64,000 nucleotides of DNA, taken from assembly GCF_900099765.1 (NCBI RefSeq), contig NZ_FNDX01000018.1, forward strand, positions 1-64,000, written 5' to 3'. This DNA is from Paenibacillus typhae. Lineage in GTDB: Bacteria; Bacillota; Bacilli; Paenibacillales; Paenibacillaceae. A program made the position numbers and the translations under genes. Shown here in pieces: positions 34,664 through 43,158 of the stretch. The notes below the pieces were generated by a model. It was given only the letters and a program-made list of their open reading frames with translations, was not told the DNA's origin and made no database searches. How positions within the stretch are numbered: the first letter of the stretch is position 1; every line of letters starts with the position of its first letter.

Positions 34664-35803
34664 TTACTGCCCCTTAAGCGGCAGCCAGCCCGGCGTGTTA
34701 ACAAGCGCGCCCCACAGCGGGTCAGGGATGACCAGCTCAGCCTGGGCTGTGGTATCCAGCTCAGTCGCGATGTCGCCGGGGCGGCCTTCGGCAAGCTTCT
34801 GCACATAGTCCGGATCAATCAGCAGCGGACGGCCGAGCGCCACCAGGCTGATGCCGGTGTCCAGGCTCTTCAGCGCATCCTCCGGCTTGTACAGCGAGCC
34901 GACACCGATGACCGGCACAGTACCGCCCACACGGTCGACGATCTGCTCGATTCTCGGCCGCTCATCTTCCGTGCCGCGGCGCGGCAGCGACCACAGCTCC
35001 ATGAGTGAGACATGCAGATAGTCGAGCCCTTCTTCCTTGAGCGCATCAATCAGCGCGAACGTCTCGGCCATAGTAATTCCAGGTGTTTCCGGTTCTTCCG
35101 GAGAGAAGCGGTAGCCGACAATGAACGACGATGAGGCATACTCGTTCACAACGCGCTTCACTTCACGCAGGACAGCAAGCGGGAAGCTCAGGCGCTTCTC
35201 CAGACTACCGCCCCAGCGGTCTTCGCGGCGGTTGGAATGCGGCGAGAAGAACTGCTGCAGCAGGTAGCCGTTCGCGCCATGAATCTCAACACCGTCGAAG
35301 CCGGCCTCGATGGCCCGGCGGGTTGCCGCGCCGAAATCGGCGATAATCACTTGAATCTCTTCATCGGTCAGCGTACGCGGTACAGGTCCATGCCCGCCGC
35401 TTGGCAGCTCTGACGGAACATCGCTGGCACTGACGGTCTGGCCGTCCGGCAGCAGCTCCGGCGGACACTGGCGTCCCCCGTGGAAAATCTGCAGCACAGC
35501 CTTGGCACCCTCACCCTTGATCGCAGAAGCCAGCTGACGCAGGCTCGGGATCAGCTCGTCGCGGTCAGCGCCGAATTCCCCGTGGAAGCCCTTGCCGCCC
35601 CGGCTTACATAGACGCATGCTGTAACAACCATACCGGCGCCTTTGGAGCGGCGGATATAATATTCAAGCTCAGGCCCTGAGACCGTACCATCCTCATTGG
35701 AAGAAAAGTTGGTCATAGGCGCCATAACCACACGGTTACGCAGGGTAATTCCATTAGTAAATTCGTACGGGTCCAGTAGCGGACGATAATCAGTTTGCGG
35801 CAT
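34664..35803 (-). CDS. NADH:flavin oxidoreductase (old yellow enzyme family)
   Basis: About 379 residues, an FMN-binding TIM barrel. Seen are LRNRVVMAPMTNFSSNEDG at the N-terminus, VLQIFHGGRQCPPE, the FMN/substrate-contact FDGVEIHGANGYLLQQFFSP and the NRREDRWGGSLEKRL signature, and near the C-terminus VIGVGSLYKPEDAL. This is the Bacillus YqiG/NamA-like part of the family, which reduces activated alkenes with NAD(P)H. The start at 35803 has GGAGGG 10 nt upstream; the ATG at 35821 overlaps that site. It follows an HxlR-type regulator gene, which probably controls it. Confidence 0.92.
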   Translation of the reverse strand: MPQTDYRPLLDPYEFTNGITLRNRVVMAPMTNFSSNEDGTVSGPELEYYIRRSKGAGMVVTACVYVSRGGKGFHGEFGADRDELIPSLRQLASAIKGEGAKAVLQIFHGGRQCPPELLPDGQTVSASDVPSELPSGGHGPVPRTLTDEEIQVIIADFGAATRRAIEAGFDGVEIHGANGYLLQQFFSPHSNRREDRWGGSLEKRLSFPLAVLREVKRVVNEYASSSFIVGYRFSPEEPETPGITMAETFALIDALKEEGLDYLHVSLMELWSLPRRGTEDERPRIEQIVDRVGGTVPVIGVGSLYKPEDALKSLDTGISLVALGRPLLIDPDYVQKLAEGRPGDIATELDTTAQAELVIPDPLWGALVNTPGWLPLKGQ

Positions 35804-35870
35804 CTCGAACAATCCCTCCATTATTTTTATCTATATTACTTACATCTTGCCCGTGCATTTAATAACAGCG

Positions 35871-36245
35871 TTATTCTCCAGCCTGGCTGTTATTCTTCCA
35901 GACAACATTGTTCCCGTAATCCTTACCCCAGTCGTACATCATCCGAAGCACCGGCAGCAGACTCTGCCCGTAATCCGTCAATGAGTATTCTACTCTCGGC
36001 GGGACCTCGGCATACACTTTTCTCAGCACAAGCTGATCCTCCTCCAGCTCGCGGAGCTGGTTGGTCAGCATTTTCTGCGTAATATGGGGAATGAGCTTCT
36101 TCAGCTCGCTGAAGCGCTTGGTGCCCTCTAGGCCCAGATGCCACAGGATGATCAGCTTCCATTTACCGCCGATAACGGCAAGCGTAAGCTCCTTCTCGCA
36201 GTTAATTTCCTGCAGATTGATACGGTCTTTAATTTCAGTTGCCAA
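35871..36245 (-). CDS. HxlR-family (MarR-like) transcriptional regulator
   Basis: This 124-residue winged-helix regulator has [59 protein letters not shown] and [16 protein letters not shown], the whole HxlR consensus. The start is a TTG at 36245 with AAAGGGGG 9 nt upstream; the longer ATG reading (to 36467) adds an unconserved N-terminus and is rejected. Only one or two cysteines are present, one near the N-terminus (NCEKEL) in the position used by thiol-sensing HxlR proteins such as YodB. It lies 67 nt before the oxidoreductase gene and about 510 nt after hxlB; it could serve either. Confidence 0.88.
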   Translation of the reverse strand: MATEIKDRINLQEINCEKELTLAVIGGKWKLIILWHLGLEGTKRFSELKKLIPHITQKMLTNQLRELEEDQLVLRKVYAEVPPRVEYSLTDYGQSLLPVLRMMYDWGKDYGNNVVWKNNSQAGE

Positions 36246-36718
36246 GGTATGCGGCCCCCTTTCATCCTTACTTATCATACTACAAAACACCCGGCCCCCG
36301 CACATCAACGCCATCCGTCCTGGTACCGCCACCGTTATCCAAACCGCCGCCCCAATGCGCCGGATATGCCAATACAGCACAAAAACCTGTCTTTCCGCCT
36401 TACTCAGCGTTGTAATCGAATGAGCGATCCGTTCAAAGCCGCTGCCGCTCTTGAATTTGCCGGCCATGCCTTAAGCGCCGATGTCTTTATCCGCTTCGGT
36501 AATCTTCTAGACATCCTTAACCATTTCCGCCAGTGTAGTCGGAGCCCCGTAATTCCGGCTTTCTCGAGCCGTTCTACGTTGGCGCGTTGCCTGTATCTAT
36601 ACAAAGAATGTATATGCGTACAGTCGGTCTGCCTATGTAAGCTGTGCTCTCTGTATCAGCCCATATGAAGCAATAGCCAAAACTCTGGCCATCCGCCCTG
36701 CACGCAGGCCAACAAATC
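36246..36718. other. Non-coding gap, possible gene remnant
   Basis: No intact gene. On the minus strand around 36400-36570 a codon run reads protein-like (GAPTTLAEMVKDV, stop, KITEADKDIGA, stop, [18 protein letters not shown]) with two in-frame stops, which may be a decayed gene. I cannot name a family. Confidence 0.35.
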
Positions 36719-36757
36719 AAACAACGCCTGCCCGGATACACCGGACAGGCGCTTGTT
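36719..36757 (-). terminator. Terminator of hxlAB
   Basis: On the minus strand GCGCCTG + CCGG pairs with CCGG + CAGGCGTT, followed by GTTTGATTT. It directly follows the hxlB stop. Confidence 0.75.
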
Positions 36758-37312
36758 CTATTCAAGGTTCGCATGCTTGCCGAACATCTGGGTCGTGGTC
36801 TGGCCGGTCCATTCCATCAGCCGCAGAATGACGGCATCGTAGAACACCAGCAGCGTCTGCTCAAAGAGCGAAGCCATCGGCTGGATGGTGGCCCGCTCCC
36901 CGCTGGCCTCCTTCGTTGCACCCGGCAGCTGCACGGTGTAATCGGCCAGCCTGCCAAGCGTGGACTCCGGCGCGATAGTGACCAGCGCGACTGCTGCGCC
37001 GGTCGCCTTGGCCTTCTCGGCCATGGCGATCAGACCCTTCGTCTCGCCGGAGCCGGAGCCGAGCACCAGCACATCGCCGGCTTCGATTCCCGGAGTCACG
37101 GTCTCGCCGACGACGTAAGCCGCCCGGCCGGCATGCATCAGCCGCATGGCGAAGGCCCGGCCCATCAGCCCCGAGCGGCCGGCCCCGGCCACAAAAATCT
37201 GGCCCGACCGCTGCAGCAGCTCAGCGAACAGCTCCGCCCCTCCGGCATCCAGCTGCACCGCCGAGCGCTGCAGCTCTCCTACAATCTCCTGTGCGTAGCC
37301 CGCGGTATCCAT
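36758..37312 (-). CDS. hxlB: 6-phospho-3-hexuloisomerase
   Basis: This 184-residue SIS-domain isomerase converts 3-hexulose-6-phosphate into fructose-6-phosphate, the second step of the ribulose-monophosphate route for fixing formaldehyde. The SIS core IFVAGAGRSGLMGRAFAMRLMH and the GSGSGETKGLI phosphate-binding turn are clear; the C-terminal QPMASLFEQTLLVFYDAVI is also family-typical. It follows hxlA by 6 nt, in the same order as in Bacillus. Confidence 0.95.
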   Translation of the reverse strand: MDTAGYAQEIVGELQRSAVQLDAGGAELFAELLQRSGQIFVAGAGRSGLMGRAFAMRLMHAGRAAYVVGETVTPGIEAGDVLVLGSGSGETKGLIAMAEKAKATGAAVALVTIAPESTLGRLADYTVQLPGATKEASGERATIQPMASLFEQTLLVFYDAVILRLMEWTGQTTTQMFGKHANLE

Positions 37313-37318
37313 AGAGAA

Positions 37319-37951
37319 TTAAGCCTGGCTAACGAGGCGCTTCATTTCAGCCGCCGCCGCCTTCTGGTCGCTTTCCCCGGTGATTCCGCCGCCAACGATA
37401 ACCAGATCAGGTCCGGCTGCGATTACTTCCGGCAGGGTGCTCAGCTTGATGCCGCCGGCAATAGCTGTTTTGGCCTGCTTCACCACACCTTTGATTGCCT
37501 GCAGGTCTGCAAAGGAGTTTTTACCTTCAGCCTGGTGGTCATAACCGGAGTGGACGCAGACATAGTCAACGCCAAGCGCATCTACTTCAGCAGCACGGCC
37601 GGCAATATCCTTAACGTTGATCAGGTCAACCAGGATCTCACGTCCGCTCTTCTTGGCTTCTTCCACTGCGCCTTTAATCGTGGAGTCATCGGATACGCCA
37701 AGCACGGTCACGATGTCTGCGCCAGCTTCCGCCGCCTTCATCACTTCATAACCGCCAGCGTCCATAATTTTCAGGTCAGCAAGCACAGTCAGCGCCGGAA
37801 AAGCGTCCTTGATCGCTTTTACCGCATGCAGGCCCTCGTTAATAACAATCGGAGTTCCGATTTCAACGACATCAATAAATTCAGCAACCTCCGAGACGAT
37901 TTCCTTGGCTCCGGCGATATCAACAAGATCAAGCGCTAATTGCAATTTCAT
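37319..37951 (-). CDS. hxlA: 3-hexulose-6-phosphate synthase
   Basis: This 210-residue (beta/alpha)8 enzyme condenses formaldehyde with ribulose-5-phosphate. The orotidine-decarboxylase-like active site appears as VLADLKIMDAGGYE (Asp-x-Lys-x-x-Asp), and VCVHSGYDHQAEG and VVGGGITGESDQKAAAAEMK follow in family order. An AAAGGAG site precedes the ATG. With hxlB it forms a two-gene formaldehyde-detoxification operon. Its leader has direct repeats that are a likely HxlR binding site. Confidence 0.96.
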   Translation of the reverse strand: MKLQLALDLVDIAGAKEIVSEVAEFIDVVEIGTPIVINEGLHAVKAIKDAFPALTVLADLKIMDAGGYEVMKAAEAGADIVTVLGVSDDSTIKGAVEEAKKSGREILVDLINVKDIAGRAAEVDALGVDYVCVHSGYDHQAEGKNSFADLQAIKGVVKQAKTAIAGGIKLSTLPEVIAAGPDLVIVGGGITGESDQKAAAAEMKRLVSQA

Positions 37952-37980
37952 ATATAGTGGCTCCTTTTTTGATATATATT

Positions 37981-38017
37981 TGTAAGTTCTGTACTTAGTG
38001 TAAGTTCATGCAGTCAA
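37981..38017 (-). promoter_or_regulatory. hxlAB promoter region with direct repeats
   Basis: TGTAAGTTC occurs at 37981-37989 and again at 37999-38007, an 18-bp period, with an ACTTA/TAAGT inverted repeat between. On the minus strand a TTGACT -35 lies at 38017-38012, about 65 nt before hxlA. Such repeats are expected for an HxlR-type regulator. Confidence 0.55.
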
Positions 38018-38225
38018 AAAAGGAAGTAGGCACTTTCCCGTGATGTAGTTACCCGGAGGATACTATTGGACCGTTACCGGCTTCAGCTAATAGCACTAAT
38101 GAAAGAAATCCTACCAATCCTTTCATTATTTTCACGAAAAATACTGCAATTTCATAAAAGCTGTGCTAACATACATTAGATTTGAAAATAAACGACTCCC
38201 AGTAATGATCCGAAGAGGTGCATAG

Positions 38226-39611
38226 ATGAAAACGAAAGACCAACAGTTCAATCTCTTTAAGCTGACCTGGCCGATTTTTCTGGAGCTATTCCTGTTCATG
38301 CTTATGGGTAGTGTGGATACCTTTATGATCAGCTCCGTATCCGATGATGCGGTATCCGGGGTCGGGGCGGCCAATCAGATTATTGCCATGGCGATCCTGA
38401 TCCTCAGTGTGATCGGCAATGGTGCAGCTATCGTCGTCTCACAGTACCTGGGCTCCAAGAAGCCGCTGGAGGCGGCAAATGTCACCGGCAATGCTATTAC
38501 GCTAAACCTGCTCGTGGGTATTGTTCTCAGTACAGTGCTGCTTCTATTCGGCGGTAATCTGCTGACTGCACTGAATGTGCAGGGTGATATTCTTGTTCAT
38601 GCTAAAGTCTACATGAATATTGTCGGCGGCGGGATATTCCTGCAGGCCCTGCTGAATGCGCTGGCTACTACCATCCGTACCTACGGCTTCACCAAGCAGA
38701 CGATGATGGTTTCGCTGCTGATGAACGTAATTCACGTAGCAGGTAACTATATACTCATCTACGGACATTTCGGACTGCCCGCACTTGGCGTGCAGGGAGC
38801 TGCTATCTCAACGGTAGCCAGCCGGCTGATCTGTCTCGTCCTGTTCTTCCTCCTGCTCTATCAGATCATGGAAGTAAAGGTCAAGTGGAGCTATTATATC
38901 TCCCTGTCCAAAAAATATGTGATGCAAATCCTCAAAATCGGCATCCCGGCCGCTTTTGAATCCATTACTTATCAGTCCTGCCAGCTCGTATTCACGCTCT
39001 ACATCACTTATCTGGGCGCTGAAGCCATGGCTACCCGCCAGTACGCGCTGAATATCTCTAACTATATCTACCTTTTCAGTGTAGCTGTATCAATGGGGAC
39101 TTCGATTATTGTCGGTCACCTTGTAGGTGCAAAGCAGACACAATCAGCCTACAGCCGGGTATTCACCAGTGTAAAATGGGCCCTGCTCGTCACCGTCGTA
39201 ATCGATGTGATTGTCATCGCGTTCCGTGTTCCGCTGTTCGGGCTGTTCACCGATAATGAGACCATCGTGATGATGGGTGCGCAGGTTATTCTGCTCAGCT
39301 TCTTTCTGGAGACAGGCCGGACCTGCAATCTGGTCATCATCAACTCCCTGCGCGCTTCCGGCGACGCCAAGTTTCCCGTTTACATGGGCCTGATCTCCAT
39401 GGTCTGCATGAGCCTGCCGCTCGGCTACGTGCTGGTGTTCCAGATGAACATGGGACTGGCCGGAGTGTGGATTGCCACTGCTTTTGACGAGTGGGTCAGA
39501 GCCGTTATTATGTACTTCCGCTGGAAGAGCAGAGCCTGGGAAAAGCATGGCCTGATCCAGCATGACGCTAATGCACAGACGGTGGCCCCTGCACCTGCTG
39601 CAGCTCACTGA
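38226..39611 (+). CDS. MATE-family multidrug efflux transporter
   Basis: This 461-residue membrane protein has twelve helices in two MatE halves (LTWPIFLELFLFMLMGSVDTF at the start; ILKIGIPAAFESITYQSCQL opening the second half). MATE proteins export cationic drugs or metabolites against a Na+ or H+ gradient. GAAGAGGTG lies before the ATG. It is divergent from hxlAB, with 274 nt between, and closed by a strong bidirectional terminator; the substrate is unknown. Confidence 0.93.
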   Translation: MKTKDQQFNLFKLTWPIFLELFLFMLMGSVDTFMISSVSDDAVSGVGAANQIIAMAILILSVIGNGAAIVVSQYLGSKKPLEAANVTGNAITLNLLVGIVLSTVLLLFGGNLLTALNVQGDILVHAKVYMNIVGGGIFLQALLNALATTIRTYGFTKQTMMVSLLMNVIHVAGNYILIYGHFGLPALGVQGAAISTVASRLICLVLFFLLLYQIMEVKVKWSYYISLSKKYVMQILKIGIPAAFESITYQSCQLVFTLYITYLGAEAMATRQYALNISNYIYLFSVAVSMGTSIIVGHLVGAKQTQSAYSRVFTSVKWALLVTVVIDVIVIAFRVPLFGLFTDNETIVMMGAQVILLSFFLETGRTCNLVIINSLRASGDAKFPVYMGLISMVCMSLPLGYVLVFQMNMGLAGVWIATAFDEWVRAVIMYFRWKSRAWEKHGLIQHDANAQTVAPAPAAAH

Positions 39612-39622
39612 TCTGTAAACAC

Positions 39623-39666
39623 AAGGCGGCCCGCCAAGGTATATGTACCTGACGGGCCGCCTTTTT
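39623..39666. terminator. Intrinsic terminator
   Basis: AAGGCGGCCCG (39623-39633) pairs with CGGGCCGCCTT (39653-39663), with an inner GGT/ACC pair, followed by a T-tract. Confidence 0.9.
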
Positions 39667-39714
39667 GCGTATATAATAAATCCCATATTCATACATATAT
39701 AACGGTAAGGACGG

Positions 39715-40323
39715 ATGATAACCATGCATTCCCATAAAGAAACCGCGGCAGAGCAGTTCGATTCACTCGCAGCAGACTGGAGCAACTCCGGCCTGGATAT
39801 TGCTCTGGCACAAAAGGTAGTCCGGATGCTTGGCCTGGAGTCCGGCAACAGTCTGCTGGATGTAGCCTCCGGCACAGGCGTTGTCCCGGCAGCCCTGAAG
39901 TCGCTTGGTATCCTTCCGGGCCGTTATCTGGCCGTTGATATCTCCTCAGCGATGCTTGCGGTACTCCGCCGTAACTATCCGGAAGCAGAGACAAAGGCTG
40001 CCGATTTCGAGGAGCCTTTTGATGAGGGACATGCTTTTGATTTCGTTTTGCTCTACAACAGCATCCCCCATTTTACAAGGCTGGATATGCTGTTTGCCAA
40101 TGCAGCATCCTGCCTGAAATCCGGGGGGACCTTTATGATTGCCCATTCACGTACAAGGCAAGGCCTGCGGGAGCATCAAGCGCGGATTGGCTATCGCCCT
40201 GCCCATGACCCGATTCCTGCAGATTCCATACTTGCAGAGCTGGCCGTCCGGTACGGTTTTCAGCAGATTATTATACAGGATGAGGAGCTGTTCCGGTTCT
40301 CCTGCTCTCTCCCGGTCCTTTGA
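39715..40323 (+). CDS. Class I SAM-dependent methyltransferase
   Basis: This 202-residue protein has the Rossmann SAM-binding motif LLDVASGTGVVPAAL (about 45-58), then YLAVDISSAMLAVLRR and FDFVLLYNSIPHF. It is a small, soluble methyltransferase; the substrate cannot be told. An ATG three codons later (39724) is a possible start; AAGGA lies 3 nt before the first and 12 nt before the second. Confidence 0.85.
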   Translation: MITMHSHKETAAEQFDSLAADWSNSGLDIALAQKVVRMLGLESGNSLLDVASGTGVVPAALKSLGILPGRYLAVDISSAMLAVLRRNYPEAETKAADFEEPFDEGHAFDFVLLYNSIPHFTRLDMLFANAASCLKSGGTFMIAHSRTRQGLREHQARIGYRPAHDPIPADSILAELAVRYGFQQIIIQDEELFRFSCSLPVL

Positions 40324-40341
40324 CTGAAAACATATCAGAGC

Positions 40342-40590
40342 CTACACAAACGTCAGCGCCGTAATCCAGCCCTGGTCAATCGCCACATATAATACAGCTA
40401 AGAGAACAGCTCCAGCCATATAGGTGAGTACTTTCTTACGGGATAACTCCCGGTACAAATCCAGACAAACAACAATTACTCCTAGCACACAAGTAATGAT
40501 AAAGAGCCACGGATTCTTATAGCTGAAATTTAAAACATTTATTACAATCATGATTCCGAGCAGTACTCTGAGCGTAATTTTAATGAACAC
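40342..40590 (-). CDS. Small membrane protein, unknown function
   Basis: This 82-residue protein has about three hydrophobic helices (4-22, 28-44, 54-72) separated by short charged loops (RELSRKK). It starts with GTG and has GGGGAG 6 nt upstream, which supports it being real. I do not recognise the family. It is convergent with the methyltransferase gene, with only 18 nt between. Confidence 0.6.
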   Translation of the reverse strand: MFIKITLRVLLGIMIVINVLNFSYKNPWLFIITCVLGVIVVCLDLYRELSRKKVLTYMAGAVLLAVLYVAIDQGWITALTFV

Positions 40591-40693
40591 CGGCTTCTCC
40601 CCTTCCTAGTATTTGAATTATTCTCTATTAATGTAATTTAAGTTCCGTATCCTAATCATGGTTGAACATCCACGTAATGTCAACGGTCCTAAC

Positions 40694-40726
40694 AAAAAAA
40701 GAGCCTGCTCCACTGAAGGAACAGGC
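40694..40726 (-). terminator. Terminator of ydjO-like gene
   Basis: GCCTGTTCC and GGAGCAGGC (minus strand, one G-U) followed by TCTTTTTTT. Confidence 0.85.
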
Positions 40727-40740
40727 CTGACCTGTGCGGC

Positions 40741-40971
40741 CTATTTAATTGAAATGCCCTTTTTGATTGCTTTCATGTCATGATTTGTATTCACGAGCAT
40801 AGGCAGGATCTTCATACTGCGGGACATCGGCGAATTGCACTGCCAGCAGGTCGGCACATATTGAAAAGCAAAGTTGTCACGCATCCAGCCGGTGCAGCCC
40901 TCTTTCGTGCATGACCAGATCGCTGTAGACTCCTGCGGCAAATCTTCCTGAGCTTTTTTGCGAAAATACAT
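40741..40971 (-). CDS. ydjO: Cold-inducible YdjO-like zinc-ribbon protein
   Basis: This 76-residue protein has four cysteines in Cys-x4-Cys (C21, C26) and Cys-x2-Cys (C42, C45) arrangement with TKEGCTGWMRDNFA between them, matching Bacillus YdjO, a cold-inducible protein of unknown role. It probably binds zinc. It lies directly downstream of a cold-shock protein gene on the same strand, consistent with shared cold induction, though a terminator separates the two. Confidence 0.85.
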   Translation of the reverse strand: MYFRKKAQEDLPQESTAIWSCTKEGCTGWMRDNFAFQYVPTCWQCNSPMSRSMKILPMLVNTNHDMKAIKKGISIK

Positions 40972-41041
40972 AAATAAACCCTCCTCAAGTTAAATCACAT
41001 ATTTGTTAAGTCTATACAGAAACTTAAGGCAGATGGCTTAT

Positions 41042-41078
41042 AAAAAAAGCTGCCCTCAACAGATGTTAAGGACAGCTT
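41042..41078 (-). terminator. Terminator of the csp gene
   Basis: AAGCTGTCCT and AGGGCAGCTT (minus strand, one G-U) followed by seven T. Confidence 0.85.
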
Positions 41079-41098
41079 CGTTTGCTTGTCGCGGCTTA

Positions 41099-41299
41099 TT
41101 ACAGTTTTACAACGTTTTCGGCTTGTGGTCCACGAGCGCCTTGAGTTACGTTGAACTCAACGCGTTGGCCTTCGTCCAAAGACTTGAAGCCTTCGCCAGT
41201 GATAGCGGAGAAGTGAACGAATACGTCGCTTCCGCCTTCAACCTCGATAAAACCGAAACCTTTGTCTGCGTTGAACCATTTAACTGTACCTGTTTGCAT
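41099..41299 (-). CDS. Cold shock protein (CspB/CspD-like)
   Basis: This 66-residue single cold-shock domain begins [23 protein letters not shown]1 is KGFGFIEV and RNP2 DVFVHFSAI; the ending [11 protein letters not shown] is standard. It binds single-stranded RNA/DNA and melts RNA structure. The start at 41299 has GGAGG 8 nt upstream; longer readings run into the leader. The mRNA has a leader of about 147 nt with a large hairpin. Confidence 0.97.
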   Translation of the reverse strand: MQTGTVKWFNADKGFGFIEVEGGSDVFVHFSAITGEGFKSLDEGQRVEFNVTQGARGPQAENVVKL

Positions 41300-41367
41300 T
41301 TGTATTACCTCCAATAGATTATTTAACACATGTCCTTTTATTCTTACGTATTGTACGAACAAATAAA

Positions 41368-41427
41368 AATTCACACATTGGAAAAGGTTCATATGCACAA
41401 ATGATAACCTTTTACAATATGTGAATT
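41368..41427 (-). promoter_or_regulatory. Large hairpin in the csp mRNA leader
   Basis: AATTCACACATTGGAAAAGG... (41368-41389) and its near-complement at 41406-41427 pair at 20 of 22 positions with a 16-nt loop. It lies between the promoter and the ribosome-binding site. It is followed on the minus strand by TTTTATTTG, so it could also terminate. Csp leaders are known to carry cold-responsive structures. Confidence 0.7.
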
Positions 41428-41452
41428 AAGGGTTAAATTTATGATTAACAAC

Positions 41453-41481
41453 ATCATATCACGTAACGTTACCAAAAGCAA
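41453..41481 (-). promoter_or_regulatory. csp promoter
   Basis: Minus-strand -35 TTGCTT (41481-41476), 17-nt spacer, -10 TATGAT (41458-41453). The spacer holds the perfect palindrome GTAACGTTAC (41463-41472), a possible operator. The predicted start is about 41446. Confidence 0.65.
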
Positions 41482-41598
41482 ATTAAACTTTATAATTAAT
41501 TCCAAAGAGCTACATATGCCGTACAAAACGGCCCAGGAAAGCTGCTGTGACTCAGGAATTCATGGCCCTGCAGCAGCCCTCCGGCCCGGTAGTGCCTT

Positions 41599-41877
41599 CT
41601 AATCGATATACCCGGCAAGCCCCTTGTCCATCAGATAATCCATTTCGGCATCAAGGATGGTTTCAACGGTCAGCTCGTCCAGCTTCACATCGCGCTGGGC
41701 GGTCACATAATCGACCAGATCATCATTATCAATATCAACCTCGCCCTTGCTGTTGGCTTTGGCATTGTTGATAAAGGTCTGCTCATGCTTCAGCACCAGC
41801 TTGATCAGCTTGGGATCCACCTTGGTCTTGGCAGCCAGCACCTCCAGCAGCTCTTGTTCGTTTATCTTATCGCTCAT
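41599..41877 (-). CDS. Small acidic protein, unknown function
   Basis: This 92-residue, acidic, soluble, helix-rich protein (EQELLEVLAAKTKVDPKLIK, then VDIDNDDLVDYVTAQRDVKLD) has no recognisable motif. AAGGAG 12 nt before the ATG supports translation. I do not recognise the family. It lies between the csp and MBL-hydrolase genes, all on the minus strand. Confidence 0.7.
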   Translation of the reverse strand: MSDKINEQELLEVLAAKTKVDPKLIKLVLKHEQTFINNAKANSKGEVDIDNDDLVDYVTAQRDVKLDELTVETILDAEMDYLMDKGLAGYID

Positions 41878-41967
41878 ATTATTCAGTCACTCCTTAGCGT
41901 TACATTATCTGAAAATAGCGCAGGCATGCGCCATGAATATCTATTGTAGCATACCGCTGCTCCTGCC

Positions 41968-43074
41968 TCATCTCCACCAGGGGATAGAAGGGTAGTGGGC
42001 AGCCCCTACCTGAACAGGCTCGCCGATTCTCGGCGTAGCCAGCCGCAGTCCCTGCTGCTGCGCCGCGCGCAGCACCCGCTCTACAGGATCCGTCCAGTCA
42101 TGCATGGCTAGCGTGAAGGCGCCCCAATGAATCGGGATCATCAGCCTGCCCCGCAGATCGAGCTGCGCCTGGACCGTCTGCTCAGGCATCATATGGATGT
42201 CTGCCCAGCGCAGGTCATACTGCCCGCATTCCATCAGCGTCAGATCAAACGGGCCATACCGCTGCCCGATCTCCGCAAAATGCGGCCCGTAGCCGCTGTC
42301 TCCGCTGAAGAAAATCTTATCCTGCCCGCCCTGGATCACCCAGGAGCACCACAGTGTAGTATTGCGGTCCAGCAGGCTGCGACCGGAGAAGTGGCGGGCA
42401 GGGGCGCTGGTTAGCGTCAGCCCGGCAAAGGAAGTCTCCTCCCACCAGTCCAGCTCGCGGATACGCTCCGCGTTTATTCCCCACCGTCTAAGATGGGCAC
42501 CGACACCAAGCGGGACAATGAACAATGCTGTTTTCTGCTGCAGCGCGCGGATTGTCCCGTAATCCAGATGATCATAATGATCATGGGACAGTACAACGGC
42601 ATCCAGCTGCGGCAGATCGTTCAGCTCAACCGGCAGCTGACTGCTGTAGCGCTTGCCGCCGATGAACGGAAACGGAGAGGGTGCCCGTCCCAGCATCGGA
42701 TCAAGGAAAATGGCGGCCCCTGCAATCTCCAGCAGTACAGCCGAATGGCCGAACCAGGTGGCCCGGGTATCCCTGCCCTGCCGGATAGAGCCGGCCACCA
42801 GCGGCACGGGCTGAAGCGGCTGCTTCGGCCTGGAATTGGGATTACCCTTCAGGAAATCCCTGAGAATCGAGAGGCCGCCCTCCGGCTTGTCCTCGGCTGC
42901 GGCCGTCTCAAAGGGGTAGACAAACTTTCCCTGCCGGTATTGAAGCGAGCGGCTTGTACGTACCTGCTCGGCCTTTGAGGCCCGGCCGCCAAAGGCCGGA
43001 TAGAGGCTCATAACGATATATGCAGCGGCAATCAGCGCCAGGATTAACACTGCAATGATAATAATAACGGTCAT
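41968..43074 (-). CDS. Membrane-anchored MBL-fold metallohydrolase (NAPE-PLD/UlaG-like)
   Basis: This 368-residue protein has an N-terminal membrane helix (3-24) and a metallo-beta-lactamase fold with the metal motif SHDHYDHLD (about 165-173), FSGDSGYGPHF and the late histidine in IPIHWGAF. The segment ATWFGHSAVLLEIAGAAIFLDP is typical of the NAPE-PLD/YtnP-like group, which hydrolyses phosphodiesters or lactones. The substrate is unknown. AGAGAAGG lies before the ATG. Confidence 0.88.
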   Translation of the reverse strand: MTVIIIIAVLILALIAAAYIVMSLYPAFGGRASKAEQVRTSRSLQYRQGKFVYPFETAAAEDKPEGGLSILRDFLKGNPNSRPKQPLQPVPLVAGSIRQGRDTRATWFGHSAVLLEIAGAAIFLDPMLGRAPSPFPFIGGKRYSSQLPVELNDLPQLDAVVLSHDHYDHLDYGTIRALQQKTALFIVPLGVGAHLRRWGINAERIRELDWWEETSFAGLTLTSAPARHFSGRSLLDRNTTLWCSWVIQGGQDKIFFSGDSGYGPHFAEIGQRYGPFDLTLMECGQYDLRWADIHMMPEQTVQAQLDLRGRLMIPIHWGAFTLAMHDWTDPVERVLRAAQQQGLRLATPRIGEPVQVGAAHYPSIPWWR

Positions 43075-43158
43075 CCTTTTGTCCTTCTCTCCTGCTGGAT
43101 TAAGATCATGGACATATTATACGGCGCTGCACCCGGCCGGGCAAATGTACAGCCCGCC

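Noticed and set aside
36246..36467. N-terminal extension of the HxlR regulator
   Set aside because: It would make the protein far longer than the family and lacks conserved residues; a TTG at 36245 has AAAGGGGG at good spacing.
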